Source: Trileptium ribeirensis (taxonomy: Eukaryota > Nematoda > Enoplea > Enoplida > Thoracostomopsidae). From it: a stretch of 64,000 nt of DNA. Each line of letters starts with the position of its first letter. The first letter of the stretch is position 1. Made by a program: the position numbers and the translations under genes. This document shows positions 54,462 to 64,000 of this stretch, piece after piece. The notes under the pieces were generated by a model that made no database searches, was not told the origin of the DNA, and was given only the letters and a program-made list of their open reading frames with translations. Where the stretch lies: assembly GCA_030248225.1 (NCBI GenBank), contig JASANE010001471.1, positions 1 to 64,000 on the forward strand. Direction: 5' to 3'.

Positions 54462-57400
54462 GTGAAAGCGATAGCTTCTTAAAGTGGAACTAGATTAGTT
54501 GAGTACGAATTTTTAAGTAATGATTCAGGATTTTGTGAAATTTTCGACCCAAATGTCGCCTACAACGACGGTTACGACGAATCGGGTGAGGTGCTTGTTC
54601 ATTTGTTTGAATGGAAATCCAGCGATGTCGCCGAGGAATGTGAGCGATTTTTGTCCAAATACGGCTACACTGCGGTACAAGTAAGTAAGAAACTTTCGAG
54701 TCGGTGTACGCTTCATTATATGCTAAAAGCATTATAATAAAACGCGTTAAGTGCTTGTTATATTAACTGAATAGAATAAATCATGTCGCTGATGAACGTG
54801 AGCGATTTTGCCTAAATACAGCTACACTGCCGTACAGATAAGCAAGAAAGTTTCGAGCCAGTGTACGCTTCATAAAGTGAGCAACGTATTACGATAAGAC
54901 GAACTATCCTGATCTCACTCGGAAGTTGTTTAGTTTATTATTGTCGAAGAAAGAATCTAACGCATGGGATCCAATCGTGAACATTGATTGTAATGTACCA
55001 GTAAATATTATGTCGAATATTGTCTAAATTTTGGGTCATTCTCAATCGATCATGGTTCTGCTCTTATTAATGTGGCCCCCACGGAGCTCCGATAGAACAT
55101 CCTTGATTTTCTTACAGCAAGTGATGATAGCAAGCTGCGACAACTTTGGGTCGAACAAAAGCTTGGCAACTGAAAACCATCCTTCGCATTACACCTGCAA
55201 CGACTGGTACCTAGCAGCGAGAGTTTTTGCGACTTCGTTTTTTGCAGATGCTCCAAAAATCCGTCAGATGGTCCTCGTTTAGCTATCCGAGCTGTTGATC
55301 GATAAACCGGCCGCAACCGCCGATCGCATGCTGGATCAGTTGAAGAACAACGACTCCAGCTGCAGTACGGTTCGAGATAGGGACGATCGATTCGAACAGT
55401 TCGAAAAGCGTCTCGACCAACTTTGCTCAATTGTGTAAGCCATGTAGCAACGCGAAAGAACAAAGGATCGACGCCATCACTGCTATCCCCAAAGTAGTGG
55501 CAACGGACGAAGAGGACGATCGCATTGCCGATACAGACAACGAAGTCAGAATAGATCAATCCGCTTTTATCACTGACGTTTTAGCACCAACGCGACAAGT
55601 AGCCGTGCATGCTGAACAATGGCAACAAATTGGGAAACGCCCAAATTTCGTCAGACGAAGTAAATTCGTTTTGTATAGCCGCAAACACGACGCTCATCGA
55701 CAACGGCAGTGACAGAAGATTGTTGCCCTTGTCCTTCGCTTTGCCAACATCAACCGATTCGAACAGCGAGAGCCTAACACAGCCGCGAACACCACACCGA
55801 TCAAAACGTACGGTTATCTAACAATGCAATTCCGGCTCGACGGCGTTAATAAGTGGTATCAGTGAAGATTCATCATTGCTGACGTAGCCCAATCAATGTT
55901 GGGCCATGATTTCCTGCATGCACATAAGTTGCAAGCAATTGTGGCAGCAACGCCGTCATCCAGGCGGACCGTCCAACAACTGGTGCAGCCGCGAATAAAT
56001 CTCTGCCCGCACTGCCGTCAAATTAATAACACGAGAACTTTCGTCCCGGAGTTGTTGATGCGATTCAAGTTCGTTTTCGAGGAACCATCAACCAACCCTG
56101 CCGTCACGCATCCGATTCAGCGTCACATTGTTACTCGTGGAAAATCTTGGTTTGCACAGCCGCGAAGAATGGTAAGCGACAAGCTGCATGAACACGTTCA
56201 TCAGCGGTCACATGGGTTACTATCGCACAATCTCAGTCGTCCACTACTCCGCAGCTCAAGTCTGCTCTGCACCAGAGCAGTCCGAACGCCGATCGACCTC
56301 GAAAATCGGTTCGATTTACTGTTAATGCAATTCATGGATACTGGTTCCGCTCTTCCGATGGGGGTTATGTAGCAGCACAAAACCAGGTTTTCAAGCTGCT
56401 ATAGAGTAGCTGGGTGCCTGTCGAAAACAGGTGGTTGTGCATATTATTTCGAGCGATAGACTCAGCAATCGTTACGGACAGGATCGACCGATGTATGTTT
56501 TAAAGGAAACATTTATCAATCAATTTTTCCACGCAAAAATAAATTAGTTTGAACAACTGTAAGATCTACAGGTCTTACTCCATTTCATAAAGAAAACCAT
56601 AATCGGTGTATTTACTAACAAGATAAAATACGCAGTAACATGACGAGATGACAAGCAAAGTAACATGTAGCAGTCAATGGTAACTGAGATGCAGCTGCGA
56701 CGTAAGACCCATATAAACAAGATACGCCGATATGCAAATTAAGGGAATACAAACTTCGCTCTAGTAACTTGGGACCAGTTTTAATGTTTTCAAATATTAA
56801 AATTTGTTCGCCCAACTTTCAATATACAGTAATGCGGCGTTCACGTTATAATGTCCCCAACGTTTGGAACCTATGTACCCCTCACAGTGTCAGACACACT
56901 GTTGACAACAGGGTGTATTAGATACCCCTATGTTTTTAATAAATTTTTTCAACGGTAGCTAGTTACGCGTATTACCACTTGCCGACAGTGTCAGGCACAC
57001 CGTGTCTTCTGACAGCTTTATTGACAGTGTTCGGAATTATTTGAGCAATGTTCATATGGGCTAGATACAAATATCGAGAATTTAGGAAAAACTCCACAGG
57101 ACAGTTGACTAATGAACCGCATTAGCTACAGACGGTGTCCGTTATAGTTAATTCGCGCCAAATTGGTAGCTAAGGGTGTGTACGACACTGTCTAGAAAAA
57201 ATTTAGTAGCTAAGGGTATGTCGCACACCCTCGGTATTTGATTTACAGTATTGGTGTCACCCTGACTGTCTATACGGTAGGGTCGCGACTACAGGGGGTC
57301 AAAAGTTCCAAACAGCGGGGACATTATAACGTGAACGCCGCATAATAATACGCAATATTTATTGTAACACTTATAATTAGAGAACCGATCGGTGGAATTT

Positions 57401-60400
57401 CGTAATTTTTTTACCATTCAATGTGATCATAGAATAGCACATGCAACGAAAATTGTTTGCCTGTATCCCCATTATTTGCAATCAGGAGTTGAACAAAACA
57501 CTTATTTCGGGCCAACGTCAGGATTAATATGTTATCGTTTGTAACCTGGAAAGGGGCAAACATAAGGTGTGAACATTTCGCCAAGGTACGTGGCACAAAT
57601 CAATTTACCTGTAATAATGTTATAATCCGAAAAAGTTCTTCTTGAGGCCATAACATTGTCAAAACACCACATTTAAGACCAACACCTCGTCGGCTAAGTT
57701 GCTTTTATATATAAACTGCAATTGGTTGGTACAATTTCGGCTCGAACATAAATAGCACATATGCAGCATTCAAGTTATAAGTTGCCCGCCATGTGGAATT
57801 TTTGTGCCCGTACAGCTTGCGTAACACCATCAACGATATGGTGTACAGTACACCATCACTATGTTTTAAATAATTTTTATGGTGTCCAGGACACAGTGCA
57901 GTTTTCTGTATAGTTGAACAGATACAGTCAAACCCATTTCAATGAAGACGACAGTCTACAGAAATGGTTATATATGTTATTTCAGCGTTATAAGCATGCA
58001 GTGTAGCTAAACAATTGCGCTGGCACTTCACGCGGTACTAATGATAGTGTGCACAAAATGGTACATTTATTATGTAATTTGAAATTTCACTATATTATAT
58101 TTTTCCCGCCTTTTTAAAATTATTTAAAAATATAAGGTGTCGAAGACACCATAGTGTATACCGTCTTTGATGTTGTACAAATGTCCTGCTCAGCACTGTA
58201 CACTAGGGTATGATCGTGACCAAACAAGGACAGAACCTCCACAAGGTAGGCGTTTATAACGTGAACGTTGCAATACGCCATTAGATAGAAAGCTTTAAAC
58301 GAAAATATGAAACATCTCTGCCATGGAAAAGTCTGTGCTTTTGATAAATTTGGTCTAAATTTACTGTTATCAAATAATACTTCGAAATGGCTGCGTCCGT
58401 TAAAATAAATACTGTACATATGTCCGATGTTGACATACGCACGCAGTTGTTGATTTAGTAATAGCCCCACGTTATACAGCGGAATAACCCGGCCAAACTC
58501 TATATTTTTAATCCGAAAGTACATATATTTTTTCTTTTAAGTTTTCATATGAATCGATTGGTCTATGTGTCAGAAAATATTATCCCCGCTACCAAATGCA
58601 TCGAAACCAATTATTTCTTGAGAAAAAAGGTAATAATTTGTTCAACAATTTTCGTGTTAATCGCTAGTTGCAATATGGCAAGCTACTAAATCTTCCAATG
58701 CTACAAAGACGGGTATCGCAAACATCTATAACTTAAGTGACATTGCTAATCCAACGGTATCAGCTCAGCATCTAGTGCTTATACTTTATATATAGTATAA
58801 TCTGATTGCATGCAGAAAATTTGACATAACTTATTTTCAAAACTGAAAATGTCTTGTAACAGCGTAAGTATTAGCAATATTAGTTCACTGTAGTAAAAAG
58901 TCTACCTATTATACGAATGATTCCAAATTATTATAGATTCGAAAAAGGAATATACATATGACATATTTGGGTGAGAAAACATCGATAACCGACAGTGTAA
59001 TGACATTGAGCTGAATATTTAAACTTGCTCAACCGATATTGACTAATATATCGGCCGATTACCGACTAGAAACTACCGATTACCGGTAAACATGAGCTGA
59101 TACCGATTATTCGACAATTAATTCGTACATCAATAATACATATATTTAATTTTTCACATACTTCTAGAATGCAAGGTAATTTTTGTGTTTAAGATTTCAC
59201 CTGCTGCCGAGCACATAAAATTGTATAGAAATAACGACATTCCATGGTGGATTCGATATCAGCCAGTTTCGTACAAAATCTGTAGTCGAGGTGGTGATGA
59301 AGCGGCATTCAAAGATATGGTTTCTCGTTGCAATAATGTTGGAATTAAGTAAGTTCAAGCATCCTACAAAACCATATCTCGCTCTTGAAAAATGTTGATT
59401 AGCGCAAAATGTACCCTAGCAAAACTGCACGTGTCTTTTAATATTGTTATTGTGTGACTGATATAAAAATATTTCGTAAACTTATTTCTATACAACTGGT
59501 ATTCAAGACTTGGGAAATTAGCATATCACAATAATTTCATATATAATTTTGCAATGACGAATTTTGACAGTGTCAAAATAACAATTTGTGCACCGCATAG
59601 GCGCAATTATAGGGAGGACGGTAGGACAAACCCCCTCCAATTTTTGACATTTAAGTAATCGTCCCCACCTCACTTTTTTACTGATAAAATTCTTAGTGCT
59701 CTGTAATAAACGCACGTGATTATAGATTATATGTTTTTGCCAGTAACTGCCCTCCCCCACTTTTTGTTGCATTTGTGCCAATGGTGCACCGATAAAAAAT
59801 AATAATAAGCTATAATAATTGATGTTTTAACCATCATGTTAGCTTCAACAATATCGACAACGTAGCCAGATTCTTTAATACGAGGATTACTATAAAATAT
59901 GTGCAGTGATATGGTAAAAAACAAAACTGCGTTCCGTTTCATTGCTCTTTTTAAAATCAGTTTTTTATATGTGATTGACTCGATTTGATTTCAGTTTTAC
60001 AAATTCACTGATATTAAATTCACCTAAACGAACTTTATTTCTTTTAATTAACGTTGTCTTGTCAAAACTGAAATCAAATTGATTGAAGTCAAATTCAGTC
60101 ATTGGATTTTTTAGGTCACTTTTGAAATAAATGGTACCAAACATAAGTAACATCACAAGTGATTTACATTTTATAATAGTTGGGTCATTTCCACAAGCTT
60201 TGAAAAACTGGTCTGAGCGCGATAACTTGAATTCGGGTCGTTGGGATTAGAGTCATGTTCATTCACAACTGGGCCATGACGACGTTGTTGCACGGATCTT
60301 TATGATTGCTCACAACGCACAGGCAGTCATTTAAGGGAGCAACGCGCTACGTCGCATAGTATTATGTTGCCATAGACCAATCAAATATAATAAGTCGTTA

Positions 60401-62203
60401 AAACCCACTATTTCAGCATATTTACAGTGATATTTTAGCATGTACCAAACTGTGACATACTATTAATAAATCAGTACATTATAAAACAATATATCGATAT
60501 TAGCCGAAAACTATATTGGACTCTACTTGAACGTATCAAATATGAAAGCTGTCAAAGTTCTGATATTGGCTAATTCCATTATCGCCATTTGTGTTGTGAT
60601 ATTGCAATTTCGTATCGAATTCTTACCGCGATTTCCGTAGCTAAAATAATACATATTTTTTGTACATCTTCAGCATTGCATTTGCATGCTTAATGTGTTA
60701 TTGGCTAAAAACTCGTTAGTTCCATTTGTTGCTGCGTTCGGAAAATGTCATAATAAATAACAGATTTATTGTCGTTGCTAGTTTGGTTATAAACTAAACC
60801 TGTCGGCGTAAATATGTGAATTCACACAGTCTAAAAGATGGAAGAGATATAAAGCCAGGTCAATTCCTCACGCCGAGGTTTATTACATTAGTTTTATACC
60901 AGCCTTAAATTTCTAGCTAATTTTGACTGGATTTTATTACTCATGCTCTTTTTTGCGCCGCGACTCACTACAACTTCGGCTACTCTTTACTGTGCGTCTT
61001 AATTATTGTCTTCATTTTTTGCCCAATAAGTCATTAATAGCTGGAATCGGCTCCCGGATCATGTTGTTACAACAGAATAAGTTTCTGAATTTAAATCGAT
61101 GCTCCACGTTTCGTTTTCTGTTTAGAAGAATCTCCGGAACTTTTCCTGTCTTCGCTTCCAAATTTTACAGGACGCCATAGGTCAAGCCTTCACAAGCCGG
61201 TGTGAATTCTTCGGCTTATTACCCATTAAGTGTCTATCTGTTGTGCGTTATGTATTGTGGTTTTTCGATGTTCAATATCTCAATATGACCGGTAAGAATA
61301 TCGCAAAAGCGGCCGCAGAGCAAGTTACAACCATCTATCTTGCACTACAATCCATTACCTTTACGGGTTCCTCGTGCTAACAGGCAATAAAACAAATTGC
61401 GATTTCCAAAAATATTTATATCAGAGTTTTAGACAATACTATCAACGTCAACACTTTTTGCACGCCAAATAAAATATTTAGTGTATGATCCATAGTTTTT
61501 TAATCCACAAGCGTGTGAGTAACCAAGTTTTCTCAGCTATATCCGAAAAAGTTTAGCAGACATCAAACCGCTATCTTTATTTTAAAAGGAGTTTAGAATT
61601 GAACCAATGTGACCCAACAGACAACGACGGGTGTCCTGATTAGATTATTTTTCTTAACTTGAGACAGGCGAAAATAATATTCATTGTCCTCGTGTTGAAA
61701 TTTGATTTTAGCTGCTTTAACATTTTAAACCATGTTAAAAGATATCTATACTTATGTCTATTTGCATGTATGCGTCCTCCATGTGGAAATTTGTATTGCA
61801 ACAACGACAGAAATCCAGAAGTTGAAGTTATAACATTTTAAACGCTGTTTTTAGTTATATTTTGCCCGATCCCATAATTTTTGCCTGAAAGCTGAAAATT
61901 TAGCTGTTCCAATGCTAGTCCTCCTTCCAATTTTGGAAACATTTGATACCACCCTAACTTGACTTGACTATGTTGACTCATCCTAATATATTTTCAGAGA
62001 GATAGTCGATGTTGTTACCAACCATATGGCAAATCAGGGCCAGTCAGGCTACGGCTGGTGTGGGTCGCCGTTCAACAGTGGAAATCGTGCAGAAACCTTC
62101 CCGACTGTACCGTACGGCCCAGATGATTTTAACGACAACATCTGCGATCGTGGGATCAACGATTACAACGATCCTTGGAGCTTACGAAAATGTCGGCTTG
62201 GCT
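54433..62203 (+). CDS. Amy: Alpha-amylase, 5' part of gene (4 exons; 3' end beyond window)
   Basis: This is a secreted glycoside hydrolase family 13 enzyme that cuts alpha-1,4 bonds in starch and glycogen, typically in the gut. The predicted join is 54433-54461, 54518-54680, 59194-59348 and 61998-62203, with matching phases. Recognised segments in order: [20 protein letters not shown] (family MVHLFEWKWSDIA), GYTAVQ-ISP (GYxGVQVSPP), [16 protein letters not shown] ([13 protein letters not shown]), [18 protein letters not shown] (the DxxxNH conserved region I) and [14 protein letters not shown]. The catalytic Asp/Glu/Asp lie in later exons outside the window. It is similar to animal rather than bacterial enzymes of this family. 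Introns 2 and 3 are large and repeat-filled. Identity rests on remembered family motifs and is very secure for exons 2-4. Confidence 0.9.
54518..54680 (+). CDS. Amy: Amylase exon 2
   Basis: The exon encodes [20 protein letters not shown] followed by [16 protein letters not shown] and ends GYTAVQ before GTAAGT, phase 0. The HLFEWKW(S/T)D(I/V)AxECE segment is diagnostic for animal alpha-amylase. The conserved Trp after Lys is replaced by Ser (EWKSSD rather than EWKWSD). The 5' boundary depends on the tentative exon 1 junction. Confidence 0.88.
54781..54878 (+). pseudogene. Broken duplicate of amylase exon 2 end and its donor region
   Basis: About 95 bases closely match 54624-54715, which is the end of amylase exon 2 plus the first bases of the intron. 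The copy starts CATGTCGCTGATGAACGTGA, corresponding to GATGTCGCCGAGGAATGTGA in the real exon. Its reading frame has a one-base shift and the donor GTAAGT has become ATAAGC. It lies about 158 bp downstream, so it looks like a short tandem duplication or a remnant of a second gene copy. Confidence 0.85.
55031..56380 (+). mobile_element. Gypsy-type LTR retrotransposon remnant (protease and RT start) in amylase intron 2
   Basis: In scattered frames the + strand shows retroelement landmarks. [11 protein letters not shown] near 55690-55725 fits the aspartic protease motif, with Asn after Asp where Thr is usual. [20 protein letters not shown] near 55870-55930 fits the Gypsy segment VADVxxx[27 protein letters not shown] near 56100-56160 fits the region just before reverse transcriptase. 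The frame is broken by several shifts and stops and no LTRs were found. It is a dead internal fragment. Confidence 0.78.
56833..57342. mobile_element. 0.51 kb inverted-repeat element with TAA target duplication, copy 1
   Basis: The ends TGCGGCGTTCACGTTATAAT continuing with GTCCCC are perfectly mirrored at the right. Flanks are TAA (56830-56832) and TAA (57343-57345), a 3-bp duplication as made by PIF/Harbinger transposases. The interior has repeated near-palindromes such as CAGTGTCAGACACACTG. There is no transposase. Confidence 0.85.
57762..58272. mobile_element. 0.51 kb inverted-repeat element, diverged copy 2
   Basis: The left end TGCAGCATTCAAGTTATAAG and the right end, in reverse TGCAACGTTCACGTTATAAA, match copy 1 at 56833, and the length is the same. 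Flanks are ATA on both sides. Inside are GTGTCCAGGACACAGTG and GGTGTCGAAGACACCATAGT, again near-palindromic. Confidence 0.75.
59194..59348 (+). CDS. Amy: Amylase exon 3
   Basis: After a TTTAAG acceptor the frame reads [11 protein letters not shown], then [16 protein letters not shown] and [12 protein letters not shown], ending in phase 2 before GTAAGT. These match the family segments VSPPNEN, [16 protein letters not shown] and DMVxRCNNVGV. The usual SPPNE is SPAAE here, a small departure in a substrate-side loop. Confidence 0.93.
59349..61997 (+). other. Amylase intron 3, mostly unrecognised
   Basis: No exon was recognised. A short hairpin-type element lies at about 59970-60098: TTGATTTCAGTTTTAC on the left is mirrored by GTCAAAACTGAAATCAA on the right. 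The open frames at 60923-61180 and 61659-61841 have no known motif. Confidence 0.6.
61998..62203 (+). CDS. Amy: Amylase exon 4 (conserved region I)
   Basis: The exon begins after ATTTTCAG, with its first base completing a codon from exon 3. It encodes [10 protein letters not shown], where the Asn and His of VDxxxNH are the calcium and active-site residues of region I, then [20 protein letters not shown] and [14 protein letters not shown]. The donor is set at GTAATG (62204) because family similarity stops there. The frame stays open to another donor GTAAAA at 62236, which would add 11 codons of unfamiliar sequence. Confidence 0.88.
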
Positions 62204-62295
62204 GTAATGATAATAATTTTGTCCAACATGCTTTGGTAAAAATCAGTTTCCCGCAAAACTCTATGAACGAAAAAAAACGAGAAGAATTACAACAA

Positions 62296-62740
62296 CCAAA
62301 ACACTCCTGAGACGGTTAAATTATAGCTGTAAATTGTTACAGCATAAACCAAACAACACCCCCACCCCCACAAAACACCCACACCCACCCCCCCCCCACC
62401 CACCACACACCCACAACCCACCCAACGCAAACAACACCAACAGCACCACACCAAACAAAAAACACCACCACAACCAACCCCAAACACCAAAAAAACACCC
62501 AAACAAACCACACAACACCACACAAAAAAAAACCAAACCACACAAACAAAACAAACAACACAAACAACACAAAAAACAATTACACTTGTTGTAGTTCAAT
62601 TGCATAGCTACTATTCTTAATAAATCTTTCGGTGAAATTAATGACTCAGCTAGTAACAAAAACACTCCTGAGACGGTTAAATTATAGCTGTAAATTTACA
62701 CTTGTTGTAGTTCAATTGCATAGCTACTATTCTTAAACTA
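62296..62740. repeat. Local duplication enclosing a second A/C-only tract
   Basis: ACACTCCTGAGACGGTTAAA with the next 15 bases occurs at 62303 and again at 62664. ACACTTGTTGTAGTTCAATT with the next 20 bases occurs at 62581 and again at 62698. Between the first pair and second pair is a stretch (62340-62578) with no T and almost no G on the + strand. It lies 100 bp after amylase exon 4. Confidence 0.9.
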
Positions 62741-64000
62741 TCTGTTTTTTCATTTTCAGTAGTAAAAATCAATTCAAACATTAGATGCTCCAGGAGTGGC
62801 CTTAATGTGAACTACAACCAGGGGCTCTACCTCGGGCCTCTAGCTTACAAGACTTGCGGGCTAAAACTATACCACAGGCCTTGTTAAAACAAAGTTGAAG
62901 GTACGCTATGAATGCTAGCTTAATGAGGTGTATAAGGTACTCATCTGCGGAGTTGCGGGGCAAGTGTTTCAATAGTTTGAGGTGTCCTTAAGAATCTCCG
63001 ACGTAGCTATCACGTCGGGTGTACCAAATGACACGTTCCACTGGTGACCCTAGCGTTGGATAGATGGATTCCGAACCCGGGCTTATGGTTTGGCAGGCAA
63101 CAACACAAGCCATGTCATCACGTGTTGAAGCTACGCCATCTGCGCTAGAGTAGTACGGAAACTTGAGTATTAATACTTCAGCTACTTTTACGATCGAAAA
63201 CTATTTGCTCTGCTGGTAATACTAAGTTTAGGAACGTCCCTTTTATAGGCACCAGCTCAAACAATCAGCAGTTTATTACATTGCTTGGTCAATATTTGTT
63301 TGTATACATGATGCATAGCATTCATTTTTGCACCTTGAACCAAATCGGTTTATTTATTGCGATGATATAGGCTGATAAATTTTCTGTAGTTTCGACGTGA
63401 GATAGGCTTTCGTGTGGATTTTTGAATGAGTTCAACAGCAGCCATTCGTCATGCAATTTGGAAATGCAAATTAAGATACACGAGTCAAAACATCATAAAT
63501 TGCAATGTCCAAAAATTATATTTCGGACCACTTATTCCCGGGCTAATATGCTGTAAAGATAATATCAATGCTATCATCATGCAGCTCTTTACTGTAAAAA
63601 TTTGAGCCAAATGTCATCAATTAGGTAATCACTTGCAAGCAAGTGGCAGCAATAAAAACGTGGTTTTGGTGCTAAATAAGCTCTTCTTCTACACTTATTT
63701 GTTAGCGAGTAAGATTATTTCATGATGCTATGCATGCAGTTGTGCCTTATATAAAAGATTTTGCACATGGAAAATTTGATCTAAAATTACTTTTAGGTGC
63801 TATATCATATATGCGATAACACTGTGAACCGTATTGCTTATTTTAGCTTTAAAATGGGCATTGTTTATTCGCTGTCGTATTTAATAGAAATTTAATTTAA
63901 TCAATGCTATTCCTTAAATAGATCAAACGGAAAAAAGATATATCTTCCATAAATACTTTCTTGGGTTATTACCACTGCTGTAATAAAATTTTGCATTTGT
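62741..64000 (+). other. Amylase intron, nothing recognised
   Basis: The next amylase exon should encode the strand leading to the catalytic aspartate (family GFRVDAAKHM); no such sequence was found before the window ends. No repeat element was identified. Confidence 0.6.

Noticed and set aside
55050..55559. 169-codon minus-strand open frame
   Set aside because: Shadow of the Gypsy remnant, whose landmarks lie on the + strand.
62287..62665. Overlapping open frames on both strands (Pro/Thr/His-rich and Val/Gly/Trp-rich)
   Set aside because: Same cause: the second A/C-only tract. They overlap a local duplication and have no recognisable motif.
62751..63170. GC-richer stretch considered for a tRNA or other structured RNA
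   Set aside because: No cloverleaf arms or internal promoter boxes could be made out.

Overview
This window is nuclear DNA from an invertebrate animal. It is AT-rich, its genes are split by long GT-AG introns, and it is full of decayed retrotransposons and short inverted-repeat DNA elements. No operons, ribosome-binding sites, CRISPR arrays or rRNA/tRNA genes were seen. The lineage cannot be fixed from the sequence. The two genes found are conserved across animals, and the repeats (Jockey/CR1/L2-type LINEs, a Gypsy remnant, TA-flanked and hAT-like miniature elements) are common in arthropods and related groups.

Two protein-coding genes can be pieced together, both on the + strand. (1) Positions 2605-53650 hold fifteen exons of a Mondo/ChREBP/MLXIP-type glucose-sensing transcription factor. 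Exons 1-7 encode the conserved N-terminal glucose-response region, recognisable exon by exon. Exons 8-9 are Ser/Thr-rich. Exons 10-15 are six diverged copies of one duplicated exon of about 130 codons. Every exon junction keeps frame, giving 1167 codons before a stop. The bHLH-zipper and dimerisation region that should end a Mondo protein is not in the window. (2) Positions 54433 to beyond 62203 hold the first four exons of an animal alpha-amylase. They start only about 0.8 kb after the last Mondo exon, across a 142-bp minisatellite. The catalytic core lies past the window edge.

Layout: 1-2.2 kb, CR1-like LINE remnant (-), with an internal duplication. 2.6-17.5 kb, Mondo exons 1-8, with an L2-like LINE (-) at 6.6-8.1 kb and a 0.5 kb inverted-repeat element at 16.2 kb. 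17.5-27.2 kb, one 9.6 kb intron of nested DNA elements. 27.2 kb, exon 9. 27.5-32.3 kb, a MITE cluster and the second copy of a 1.57 kb G-run element. 32.3-53.7 kb, the six duplicated exons, separated by introns holding a Jockey/R1-like LINE with RNase H (split by a hAT-like insertion and by an A/C-only tract), dispersed repeats, a tandem array and MITEs. 53.66-54.4 kb, minisatellite. 54.4-62.2 kb, amylase exons; their introns hold a broken copy of amylase exon 2, a Gypsy remnant and two 0.5 kb inverted-repeat elements. 62.3-62.7 kb, a second A/C-only tract inside a local duplication. 62.75-64 kb, nothing recognised.

The genes make sense together: Mondo factors control carbohydrate genes and amylase supplies the sugar they respond to. 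That these neighbours are functionally linked is inference from position only. The most unusual feature is the array of frame-preserving duplicated exons in the middle of Mondo.
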